NCBI RefSeq assembly: GCF_006385175.1
Contig: NZ_VFIY01000004.1
Span: 682,001-746,000 of the forward strand
Source of the DNA: Emcibacter nanhaiensis
Lineage (GTDB): Bacteria > Pseudomonadota > Alphaproteobacteria > Sphingomonadales > Emcibacteraceae
Length of the DNA: 64,000 nt
Direction: 5' to 3'
Below the pieces are notes generated by a model. It had not been told where the DNA came from. It worked only from the letters and a program-made list of their open reading frames with translations, and did not search any database. Below are positions 16,731 through 24,729 of the stretch, in pieces; position 1 is the stretch's first letter, and each line of letters starts with the position of its first letter. The position numbers were made by a program, and so were the translations under genes.

Positions 16731-16912
16731 GGTCGCGGCAGGTCTCCTGGCTCGCAGGTCGGCACCGTGATCCTGCCTTCCCGAAACCGGATGGTTCCAG
16801 TGGCATTGATGAATAACGGCTCGCTGCTTACAGTTGCGGGGGCAGCTCCGGCATTGTCCCATGAACGCACCGGATTCCCTCTTAGCTCCTTCCCCGTTCA
16901 GGGGAGAAGAAC
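16731..16912 (-). promoter_or_regulatory. Cobalamin (adenosylcobalamin) riboswitch
   Basis: Read on the minus strand, the B12 aptamer signature is present in order: AAGAGGGAATCCGGTGC, then TGCCGGAGCTGCCCCCGC and AACTGTAAGCAG, the CACTGG segment, CGGGAAGGCAGG, and the closing B12 box GCCAGGAGACCTGCC near the 3' end. The only genes downstream in this direction are the small ORF and the hotdog thioesterase. avtA runs the other way, so its 5' region overlaps the riboswitch promoter area. Identification is by primary-sequence motifs; the expression platform is not resolved. Confidence 0.92.
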
Positions 16913-17075
16913 CAACGACGGGGAGAAGATGACGTCTAAAGAGATCAGTGTCAATTTTTATATTGCAGTTGCGAAACAGCTTATGAAAGCCATTCCCGGC
17001 TTTTTCGGCATGGCCTTGCCAGATAATTTGCGCTATACCGCTTTCAGCCACCAAACAGATTACAAGGTCGTAACA

Positions 17076-18335
17076 GTGAAACTTTCCGCCTTTGGTCAAA
17101 AATTCGCCGGCCAGTCCGGTATCGTCAGCCTGATGGAAGATCTGGGCACCGCGCTTAGCGACAACCCGGATATCCTGTTTATGGGCGGCGGCAATCCCGC
17201 CCGCATCAAGCCTGTGGAGGATATTTTCCGCCAGCGGCTGCAGGCCATCCTCGACGATCCGGACAAATGCCACGGCCTCTTGGGCACCTACCAGGCGCAC
17301 CAAGGCGACAAGGCCTTCATGGAACAGGTCGCCGACTTCCTCAATCGCCAGTTCGGCTGGAACCTCAGCTGGCGCAATATTGCCGTATCCAACGGCAGTC
17401 AGCCGGCCTTCTTCGTGCTCTACAACATGTTTGCCGGGCAAATGGCCGACGGCAGCCAGCGCACCATTCACCTGCCGCTGGCCCCGGAATATCTCGGCTA
17501 TGCCGACGCCGGCCTGAGCGACGACTTTTATACCGCCACCCGGCCGACCATTGAATATCTCGACGACAACCTGTTCAAATATCATGTGGATTTTTCCAAG
17601 CTCAAGCTGGGTGACAGCACTGGCGCCTTGTGTGTGTCGCGCCCCACCAATCCGACCGGCAATGTGCTGACCGATGACGAGGTGGAGCATCTGGATGCCA
17701 TGGCCAAGGCAGCCGATATTCCTTTGATTATCGACGGCGCCTACGGCCTGCCCTTCCCCGGCATCATCTTCACCGACGCCAGGCCCCTGTGGAACGACAA
17801 TATCGTCCTCATGCTGAGCCTGTCCAAGCTTGGCCTGCCCGGAGCGCGGACCGGCATCATTGTCGCGCGGGAGGAAATCATCAACGCCTTCGCCAACGCC
17901 ACCACCATTGTCAATCTCAGCTGCGGCACCCTGGGCCCGGCGCTGATGAAGGGTTTCTTCGAGGGGGACGAGTTCCTGGATATGTGCCGGACCCATATCA
18001 CCCCCTTCTACCGGGACCGCGCCATGGCTGCGACACAATGGTGCCGGGAGGATATGCAGGGCCTGCCGTTCCATATCCACAAGCCGGAAGGGGCCATTTT
18101 CCTATGGCTGTGGTTCGAGGGTCTGCCCATCACCAGCCAGGAGCTATACGAACGGCTCAAAACGCGCGGCGTGCTGATCATCCCGGGACAGAATTTCTTT
18201 GTCGGCCTCAGGGACGACTGGCGGCACAAGCATGAATGCATCCGCATGTCCTATGCCCAGGACGAGAAAACCGTGCGCGAAGGCATCCGCATCATCGCCG
18301 AGGAAGTGCGCTCACTCTACGAAACCGAGGCCTAG
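17076..18335 (+). CDS. avtA: Valine--pyruvate aminotransferase AvtA
   Basis: PLP fold-type I aminotransferase (419 residues from this start) that interconverts valine and pyruvate with 2-ketoisovalerate and alanine. Motifs: FGQKFAGQSGIVSLMEDLG at the N-terminus as in AvtA, GGGNPARI, RPTNPTGN, IIDGAYG, and the PLP lysine in LSLSKLGLPGARTG. The C-terminal FFVG...RMSYAQ region is also present. I prefer the GTG at 17076 (AAGG 9 nt upstream): it matches the usual N-terminus and family length of about 417, and leaves room for the divergent riboswitch promoter. An in-frame ATG at 16929 would add 49 residues with no family match. Confidence 0.88.
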   Translation: MKLSAFGQKFAGQSGIVSLMEDLGTALSDNPDILFMGGGNPARIKPVEDIFRQRLQAILDDPDKCHGLLGTYQAHQGDKAFMEQVADFLNRQFGWNLSWRNIAVSNGSQPAFFVLYNMFAGQMADGSQRTIHLPLAPEYLGYADAGLSDDFYTATRPTIEYLDDNLFKYHVDFSKLKLGDSTGALCVSRPTNPTGNVLTDDEVEHLDAMAKAADIPLIIDGAYGLPFPGIIFTDARPLWNDNIVLMLSLSKLGLPGARTGIIVAREEIINAFANATTIVNLSCGTLGPALMKGFFEGDEFLDMCRTHITPFYRDRAMAATQWCREDMQGLPFHIHKPEGAIFLWLWFEGLPITSQELYERLKTRGVLIIPGQNFFVGLRDDWRHKHECIRMSYAQDEKTVREGIRIIAEEVRSLYETEA

Positions 18336-18349
18336 GATACCCAAAGCAT

Positions 18350-20236
18350 TTACTGCGGGTATCCTTCGGCGCCAAGCGCCTGTTCGATTTCATCGAGAAT
18401 GGTGTGATCATCAATGGTGGCGGGCGGCGTAAACTCCTCGCCGTTGGCCATGGACCGCATGGTGCCCCTGAGGATCTTGCCGGAGCGGGTCTTGGGCAGG
18501 CGCTTGACCGCAATCACATGCTTCAGGGCCGCCACCGGGCCGATCTCGTGGCGCACGCTGGCGATCAGTTCCTTTTCGATCGTCTCGGCCTCGCCCTCGG
18601 CATCGGCGAACAGCACGACGAAGGCCACCGGCAGGGCGCCCTTGATTGCGTCATTGACCCCGATCACCGCGCATTCCGCCACCTGGGCGTGATTGCTGAT
18701 CACTTCCTCCATCGCCCCGGTCGAGAGCCGGTGACCGGCCACATTGATCAGGTCGTCAGTCCGGCTCATGATCGAGATATAGCCCTCGTCGTCAATAAAG
18801 CCCGCATCGCCGGTGCTGTAATAGCCCGGATGCTGGGTCAGGTAGGATTTCCTGAACCCTTCCTCATTGTGCCACAGCGTCGGCAGGCAACCCGGCGGCA
18901 GCGGCAGCCTGATCGCCAGGTCGCCGATCTCGCCTGGTTTCAGTTCCTCATGCCATTTGTTCAACACATGGAAGTCATAGCCCGGCACCGCCAGGCCCGC
19001 ACTGCCCGGCTTGACAGGCTTCAGCCCCGCCCCGGCGAAGTTACCGATCGCCGGCCAGCCGGTCTCGGTCTGCCACCAGTGGTCGATCACCGGCACGTCG
19101 AGCAGCTTGTGCGCCCAGATCAGGCTGTCCGGGTCGGCCCGTTCCCCAGCCAGGAACAGATGGGTCAGCGACGAGACGTCATATTTTTCCTTGTACGACC
19201 CCGCCGGATCTTCCTTCTTGATGGCGCGAAGCGCGGTCGGGGCGGTGAACAACACCTTGACCTTATGGTCCTCGATCACCCGCCAGAAGGCCCCCGGATC
19301 CGGGGTGCCGATCGGTTTGCCCTCATAAAGGATGGTAGTGCAGCCCACCAGCAGCGGGGCATAGACGATATAGCTGTGGCCCACGACCCAGCCGATATCG
19401 GAGGCCGCCCAATAGGTCTCGCCTGCCTGCATGCCGTAGATCTGTTCCATGCTCCAGGAAAGAGCCGTGAGGTAGCCGCCCACATCCCGCACCACACCCT
19501 TGGGCACCCCGGTGGTGCCGGAGGTATAGAGGACATAGAGCGGATCAGTGGCATTGGTGACCACACAATCAGCCGGCTCTGCACCCTCTGTAAACTGCCG
19601 CCAGTCGGCGTCGCCCTCTTTCAGCTCAGCTTCATGTTCCGGGCGCTGCAGGATCACGCATTGTTCCGGCTTGTGGGCGGAAAGTTGCAGCGCTTCCTCC
19701 AGCAGCGGCTTGTAAGCCACCACCCGCCCCGGCTCGAGCCCGCAGGAGGCGGACAGCACCAGCTTTGGTGTGGCATCGTCAATCCGCTTGGCCAGTTCGC
19801 GCGCCGCAAAGCCGCCGAACACTACTGAATGGACCGCGCCGATGCGGCAACAGGCCAGCATGGCGAACACCGCTTCCGGCACCATGGGCATGTAGATCAC
19901 GACCCGGTCACCCTTCTCCACCCCGGCGCGCCGGAATGCGCCGGCCAGGCGCGACACCTCCTCCAGCAGGTCGTCATAGCTGTAGCTTCTGACCCCGCCG
20001 GTCATCGGGCTGTCATAGACCAGTGCCGCCTGGTCGCCGCGCCCCGCCTTCACATGACGGTCGATCAGGTTATGGCAGGCGCTTAAGGTACCATCGGCAA
20101 ACCAGCGATAGATATCGTCATTTTGCTGCAGGATGCGGGTCGGAAATGTGTCCCAGGCGAGCTGTTCCGCCGCCTCTTTCCAGAAATCTTCCGGCGAGGC
20201 GCGCCAGCTTGAGATCAGTTGTTCGTAGTTTGACAT
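18350..20236 (-). CDS. prpE: Propionyl-CoA synthetase
   Basis: ANL-superfamily acyl-CoA synthetase that activates propionate to propionyl-CoA via the adenylate. Length 628 matches PrpE. Motifs: the P-loop YTSGTTGVPKG, the Trp-containing WWQTETGWP acyl pocket, STGDAGFIDDEGY, and the catalytic lysine in KTRSGKILRGTM near the C-terminus. GGAG lies about 10 nt before the ATG at 20236, which is favoured over an upstream in-frame ATG at 20281. It is convergent with avtA (14 bp). The downstream propionate pathway genes are not in the window. Confidence 0.9.
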   Translation of the reverse strand: MSNYEQLISSWRASPEDFWKEAAEQLAWDTFPTRILQQNDDIYRWFADGTLSACHNLIDRHVKAGRGDQAALVYDSPMTGGVRSYSYDDLLEEVSRLAGAFRRAGVEKGDRVVIYMPMVPEAVFAMLACCRIGAVHSVVFGGFAARELAKRIDDATPKLVLSASCGLEPGRVVAYKPLLEEALQLSAHKPEQCVILQRPEHEAELKEGDADWRQFTEGAEPADCVVTNATDPLYVLYTSGTTGVPKGVVRDVGGYLTALSWSMEQIYGMQAGETYWAASDIGWVVGHSYIVYAPLLVGCTTILYEGKPIGTPDPGAFWRVIEDHKVKVLFTAPTALRAIKKEDPAGSYKEKYDVSSLTHLFLAGERADPDSLIWAHKLLDVPVIDHWWQTETGWPAIGNFAGAGLKPVKPGSAGLAVPGYDFHVLNKWHEELKPGEIGDLAIRLPLPPGCLPTLWHNEEGFRKSYLTQHPGYYSTGDAGFIDDEGYISIMSRTDDLINVAGHRLSTGAMEEVISNHAQVAECAVIGVNDAIKGALPVAFVVLFADAEGEAETIEKELIASVRHEIGPVAALKHVIAVKRLPKTRSGKILRGTMRSMANGEEFTPPATIDDHTILDEIEQALGAEGYPQ

Positions 20237-20363
20237 GGTCCAAAGTCTCCTGAATAAACACATAGGCCCTGAAAGTAACAAGGGGAATCGGGCTCTCTTT
20301 TGTAACGGGATTCTACGCCATGAAAGTGAAAACGCATATTAGACATGGGGCTAATGAATAATG

Positions 20364-21116
20364 CTATTCCAGCAGGAGCCGGGCAAGGGCGTCACGCTTT
20401 GCATCATCTATCCCTGCGCCGGCAAAATAGGCCTCCAGCGATCCCGACAGTTCATCAATGGCTTCGAAGGCGGCCGCCAGATAGTCCGGCTCAACGCCAA
20501 TGATTGGCATCAGCACTTCGTCCGCCGGCTCAAAACCGAGCCGGCGCTGGAAGCCGCCGCGGATAATATCGAGATTGGCGGGATTTTGGCCGAAACGGGC
20601 GGACTGCATATAGTCGTGCATAATGTCCGCCTCTTGCGCATTGATCATCCTCAGCAGCAAAGCGACCAGAACCCCGGTCCGGTCCTTGCCCGCAGCACAA
20701 TGAATAAGCGCCGGCAGAGTGCCGCCGACCAGCAAGTCTGTAAATTCCCGAAGATGAGGCTGCAGTGCAGCCGGAATAACCTGGTAATTGTAGATCATCG
20801 CTTCGCGGGCACCCTGGACCGTGGGATTTTCCATCAGTTTCTCCCAGCCCCCGTTTTGTTTGTTCCGCAAATCAGCAAGTACATCCAGGCTCAAAAACCG
20901 GGCCTGTTCTGCCCAGTCATTGGGTTTGGTTCGCTGTTCTTCTTCTGACCTCAGGTCACAGACCAGCCTGATGCCCAGATCCGCCAGTTCGGCATGGTGG
21001 AGTTCGTTGAAACTGGCCGGTCCCTCCGAACGATAAACCAGCCCGTGGCGCATCTTGCCGCCCGGCGCCGCAATGCCGCCGAGATCGCGAAAATTGAGCT
21101 TACCAAGTGCTTTCAT
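20364..21116 (-). CDS. Tyrosine/serine protein phosphatase family protein
   Basis: A 250-residue cytosolic phosphatase of the Y_phosphatase3 type. N-terminal FRDLGGI with YRSEGPASFNE, and the active-site P-loop HCAAGKDRTG (Cys and Arg of CX5R present, with the GKDRT variant typical of this family). These enzymes act on phosphotyrosine or phosphoinositides. The start overlaps the end of the enoyl-CoA hydratase gene by 17 bp, so the two are translated from one mRNA. Confidence 0.85.
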   Translation of the reverse strand: MKALGKLNFRDLGGIAAPGGKMRHGLVYRSEGPASFNELHHAELADLGIRLVCDLRSEEEQRTKPNDWAEQARFLSLDVLADLRNKQNGGWEKLMENPTVQGAREAMIYNYQVIPAALQPHLREFTDLLVGGTLPALIHCAAGKDRTGVLVALLLRMINAQEADIMHDYMQSARFGQNPANLDIIRGGFQRRLGFEPADEVLMPIIGVEPDYLAAAFEAIDELSGSLEAYFAGAGIDDAKRDALARLLLE

Positions 21117-21870
21117 CGTTTTTTTCCTTCCCGGCCCGGACAGAACGGATCAGCTCCGCAAACCCCGGTCCGTGTCCTTCACTGTGATGCAGCTCCCAGG
21201 CATTGCCGGCGGCGAGGCTCATACCGTCAGTATCCTGCAACAGTTTCTTGATCGCCCGGTTGGAGCGGCGGCTGTTGGCCAGAATATCGGCGCACAGGGC
21301 TTCAACCTCGCTATCCAGTTCCTCCTCGGGCACGGCGAGGTTGGCCAAGCCCATTTTCACCGCCTCTGCCCCCGAATAGGTCCGCGAGGCAAATATCATT
21401 TCTTTCGCCTTTGCCATGCCGACCCGGCGCGGCAGGCGCTGACTCAGTCCCCAGATCGGCACCAGGTCGAATTTCGCATGGGTGTCGGCGAAACGGGCAT
21501 TTTCCGCGGCCACGATAATATCGGCGGCCAGCACCAGCTCCAGCCCGCCAGTATAACAGTGGCCGCGCACGCTGGCCACCACCGGAAACGGCAGGGTCGC
21601 CAGACGTTCCACCAGACCGTTTTCTATGCGCTCCGTCTGGCCGCCTTCGTCCCCGGACGCCAGGTCATCGAGGTCATGGCCCGCACAGAAACTGCGCCCG
21701 GCGCCGCTGAGCAGCAGGCAGCCGACCCTATTATAGTCCAGGGTGTCGAGATGGGCGGCAATTTCCTCGAATATATGAACATTCAAGGCGTTGAGTTTGT
21801 CCGGCCGGTTAAGCGTCAGGCGGCACAGGCCATCCTCAAGCGTACAAATGATTGATTGCTGTCCCGTCAT
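21100..21870 (-). CDS. Enoyl-CoA hydratase/isomerase family protein
   Basis: Crotonase-fold protein, 256 residues. Features: NRPDKLNALN, oxyanion-hole segment SGAGRSFCAGHDLDDL, and the second oxyanion segment ASVRGHCYTGGLELVLAADI. At the usual catalytic-glutamate positions the sequence reads DTHAKFDLVPIWGLSQRLPR, so one conventional Glu is absent; specific hydratase activity is uncertain and another crotonase reaction is possible. It overlaps the phosphatase gene by 17 bp. The 266-bp stretch upstream (21871-22136) holds its promoter region and the next gene's terminator. Confidence 0.85.
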   Translation of the reverse strand: MTGQQSIICTLEDGLCRLTLNRPDKLNALNVHIFEEIAAHLDTLDYNRVGCLLLSGAGRSFCAGHDLDDLASGDEGGQTERIENGLVERLATLPFPVVASVRGHCYTGGLELVLAADIIVAAENARFADTHAKFDLVPIWGLSQRLPRRVGMAKAKEMIFASRTYSGAEAVKMGLANLAVPEEELDSEVEALCADILANSRRSNRAIKKLLQDTDGMSLAAGNAWELHHSEGHGPGFAELIRSVRAGKEKNDESTW

Positions 21871-22079
21871 AAAGCATCCTTCTTATATATTAGTATATTA
21901 CTTTACGTCCGACAGGATATTTTTTGCAACCGCTATGTGACAACCGTATAAAAAGAGGAGACATTGTCCCCATGGGAGTGTGGACAATATCTCCCGACAC
22001 TACATAACCCCTGTTGTGAAAGGCGAGTGTCAAAGTTTAACTGTGAGTCTTCCCCCAATATAAATCGGGACTGAACCCG

Positions 22080-22115
22080 AAAAAAATGCAGGAGGGTGGG
22101 CTTACCCCCACCCTC
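22080..22115 (-). terminator. Rho-independent terminator of the ring-cleavage dioxygenase gene
   Basis: Stem GAGGGTGGG / CCCACCCTC (22092-22115) with a 6-nt loop. A seven-T run follows a few bases later on the minus strand (22087 downward). Confidence 0.8.
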
Positions 22116-22136
22116 GCAAAATCAAGCAGCCTTTGC

Positions 22137-23394
22137 CTATACCTTGGTGCCGACGGAATAAACCGCGCCCGGTTTGTTGCGGGTCGCCAGCAGTTCTTCC
22201 AGCGTTTGCTTGCGCATGGCCGCATAAACATCCAGGTTGGACAGCCCCAGCACGGCCGCGAATTTTTCCAGCCCGAAGAAAATTGCCCCGGCATCAATCA
22301 GACCATGCCAGTCGCGGTTCCGGACCAGGTCCTTCTCCTTGTCCGTCAGGTTTGACTCGCTGAGTACCGCCTCTTCATCGGCCAGCAGCCGTTCCCGGAA
22401 GTCAGGCTCGATCAGGGAACGGAAGAATTTGTTGAGCTCGTAGTGATCCACACTGACCTGGAGATCAAACGGATAGGAATTCGGCGGCGCCAGTTCCGGT
22501 GCATTAGCCGGACAGCGTTCGACTTCCACAACCGGATAGTTTTCCAGCAACAGGGTCGCAATGCCGGTCATGGACGGCAGATAATAAGAGCGAGACAGTT
22601 CCTTCACGTTGGCGGAAAGTGCTGCGCGCATGATCAGCCACATGACGATTTCCGACCCTTCCCAGCCGCCGAGATAAGCATAATCGGCCTGTGTCAGGTT
22701 CAGCAGGACTTCGGGGTCATTGACCAGCAGGTCCATGAACTGCTGGTCCCATTCCTCGTTGTTAAAGCCGTTGCGTTCGCCGTGCACCTGGTGGGACAGG
22801 CCTCCGGTGCCGATGATGGCCACATTGATATCCTCGGGATAGCTTTCAATGGCGCGACGGAGTGCCCGGCCGAATTTCCAGCACCGCCGCGGCGTCGGTA
22901 CCGGATTCTGCAATACGCCGACCTGCAGCGGCACCATGGAAATCGGCCAGCCGTCCCTAGGGTCGAACAGCACCCTGAGCGGTGAAAAACACCCGTGATC
23001 CAGCGGACGGTGATGAAAAAAGGAAAGGTCGAATTCCTCCTGCATCATGCTTTCGCCGATGTGCTTGGCAAAGTCCGTATTGCCGGGGATCGGCTGGATC
23101 TTCTGCGGTCCGCCGCCTTCATCCGCCCCCTTGTGCTCCGCCCCTACCCCCAGGGCAAAGGCCGAATAGTGATCCCAGGGCAAAGGCCGAATAGTGATCA
23201 AAGAAGAAAGAGGTGATATGGTCGTTATAGATGGTAAAAATGACATCCACCTGCTTTTCCTCGAGCCATTTCTTGAGGGGCTCATAAGCCTCGAAGATGG
23301 GTGCCCAGTCAGAATCCTGCTGCTTGTTGGTATCATAGGCAAATCCAATAGTTGGTGTATGCGAAGTACCGATACCGCCGACAATCCTGGCCAT
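22137..23394 (-). pseudogene. Fused LigAB-type extradiol dioxygenase (gallate dioxygenase-like), frameshifted
   Basis: The N-terminal part starts at 23394 (GGGAG upstream) as MARIVGGIGTSHTPTIG, with the iron-ligand His in GTSHTP and a second in YNDHITSFFFDHYS. The frame is then lost and resumes as GAEHKGADEGGG, with IGTGGLSHQVHG (catalytic His) and GGWEGSEIVMWL. A LigA-like C-terminal helical domain follows (YELNKFFRSLIEPDFRERLL). The break falls exactly in a 25-bp tandem duplication; removing one copy gives a continuous 410-residue protein, close to known gallate dioxygenases (about 420). The enzyme would cleave gallate or protocatechuate between C4 and C5. It is either a recent inactivation, a switchable allele or an assembly error. 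Confidence 0.85.
23149..23198. repeat. Perfect 25-bp tandem duplication inside the dioxygenase gene
   Basis: Two identical copies, 23149-23173 and 23174-23198, each encoding DHYSAFALG on the minus strand. Because 25 is not a multiple of three, the second copy shifts the reading frame. Confidence 0.97.
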
Positions 23395-23552
23395 GGTTGG
23401 AGTCTCCCGTTTAGTTCTATTGCACTTAATTTCATTGACGGGTGCGGCCTCTGTTTTTTTTGAATAGCCACACACAATGAAAGACCCGTGCAAAATGGCA
23501 CCTGTGGCCAAGACGGGCAATGACACAAACTTGATAATTATTGGACTTTGTT

Positions 23553-23597
23553 TGCAGTTTCCGGATGAACTGCATTTTCATTCTGCGCAAATGCAGA
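23553..23597. promoter_or_regulatory. Inverted repeats between dioxygenase and AraC-type regulator genes
   Basis: TGCAGTT (23553-23559) and AACTGCA (23568-23574) form a perfect 7-bp dyad with an 8-nt spacer. TCTGC / GCAGA (23582-23597) form a second, adjacent to the regulator stop codon. They sit about 160-200 bp upstream of the dioxygenase start and could be operator sites or a weak terminator of the regulator gene. Confidence 0.4.
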
Positions 23598-23598
23598 C

Positions 23599-24486
23599 CT
23601 AGACGGCAACTTCCTTGCGATAGTCCGCGGGAGACTTGCCGGTATTCCTTTTGAAGTAGCGGGAAAAATAAGCGGGGTCGTCAAAGCCGAGAAAATGGCC
23701 GATCTGGGCACAGGTCAGCGAGGTATAGACCAGCGAGCGTTTTGCCTCGAGGATCACGCGGTTGGTGATCACTTTTTTCGGCGGCATGCCGATGACACTG
23801 TTGCTGACCCGGATCAGTTTTGCTTCCGATATGCCAAGCAGCGAGGCATAGAATTCGTTGCCCTGATGCTCCGTATAATGTTCGTCAACGGCTTCGATAA
23901 AGCGCGAAGCGATGGCCGCTTCCGAGCCTCCCTTGTCAATTGTACTACCGAGAAAAAAGGATTTGGTTCGCGCCAGCTTCACCAGGATCTGTGATGTCAG
24001 GGCATGAAGGGCCTGCAGGCCTCCCGGCTTGCTGTTGTGGAATTCCTGGGCCATTTCTTCAAACACCCTGTCAATCTCTTCCGACTGGCCGGGAGTGAGA
24101 TCGCGGGAGATCACGAACGGCCCCTTGAACCTGGCCTGCAAATCCGGAGAATGGGAAAGAAAACTGTCGAATGCCGTATCAAGGATGGTCAGCACGTGGC
24201 CATCGGAGTTTTCCTTATACTTGAACCCATGTACTGTCATGGGGGGCACAAAAACGAGGATCGGCGCCACACATTTGGTTTCACGGCCGTCAATGGACGT
24301 CACGACTTCCCCTTTGGTCAGCATGAAAATCTGATAGAGGGAATCATGGCGATGTGGGGCGATATTCCAGCCGTACAGGTTGCTGCGATTGAATAATTCG
24401 TCATAGTGCATTGGCTCGGGAATATCCCAGCCGGTCTCTTCACCGTAGGGCGCCAGTGCAAAGTTCGGAATAGTCTCCTTTAACAT
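23599..24486 (-). CDS. AraC family transcriptional regulator (PobR-like)
   Basis: A 295-residue regulator with a cupin-like N-terminal sensing domain (HRHDSLYQIFMLTKGEV, VFVPPMTVHGF) and a C-terminal AraC/XylS double helix-turn-helix. The second HTH ends in the typical IGHFLGFDDPAYFSRYFKRNTGKSPADYR. PobR-type regulators respond to hydroxybenzoates. Position between the ring-cleavage dioxygenase gene and the divergent TonB receptor gene suggests control of both. Confidence 0.88.
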   Translation of the reverse strand: MLKETIPNFALAPYGEETGWDIPEPMHYDELFNRSNLYGWNIAPHRHDSLYQIFMLTKGEVVTSIDGRETKCVAPILVFVPPMTVHGFKYKENSDGHVLTILDTAFDSFLSHSPDLQARFKGPFVISRDLTPGQSEEIDRVFEEMAQEFHNSKPGGLQALHALTSQILVKLARTKSFFLGSTIDKGGSEAAIASRFIEAVDEHYTEHQGNEFYASLLGISEAKLIRVSNSVIGMPPKKVITNRVILEAKRSLVYTSLTCAQIGHFLGFDDPAYFSRYFKRNTGKSPADYRKEVAV

Positions 24487-24613
24487 TTTTCTATGTCATC
24501 CCTGAGTATTTTTGGCTTTTTTCTTAGTTTTTAAGCCCCTCTCCCTCCTTATATGAAAAACACATCATATCAAGCAGAAACCAATATTTTGTAAAGAAAG
24601 TGCAATTTTCTGT

Positions 24614-24667
24614 CTGCTAAGTCCATTGCTGCAAACGCTTGTGGCCGGTTATTCACTAGCTTAGCAG
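24614..24667. promoter_or_regulatory. Inverted repeat in the divergent AraC/TonB-receptor promoter region
   Basis: CTGCTAAG (24614-24621) and CTTAGCAG (24660-24667), a perfect 8-bp dyad with a 38-nt spacer, in the 243-bp region between the regulator and receptor genes. A looped regulator site is one reading; no promoter hexamers are confidently called. Confidence 0.4.
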
Positions 24668-24729
24668 GCGGTATTGGGAAGATTGATTACCGTTTGCACA
24701 CACCGAAAACATAAATAGGGAGAAGGCAA

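Noticed and set aside
16520-16870. 116-codon minus-strand frame over the riboswitch
   Set aside because: Its 5' two-thirds is the cobalamin aptamer RNA; only the last 28 codons are kept as a possible leader ORF.
16929-17075. Extended N-terminus for AvtA starting at ATG 16929
   Set aside because: The extra 49 residues match no AvtA N-terminus and cover the likely riboswitch promoter; GTG 17076 gives the family length.
18236-19828. Plus-strand open frame (530 codons) opposite prpE
   Set aside because: Shadow of prpE; the minus frame has the P-loop and catalytic lysine.
22137-23528. Single 463-codon gene for the dioxygenase locus
   Set aside because: The first ~120 codons are out of frame with the real N-terminus (MARIVGG...); the frame joins only because of the 25-bp duplication.
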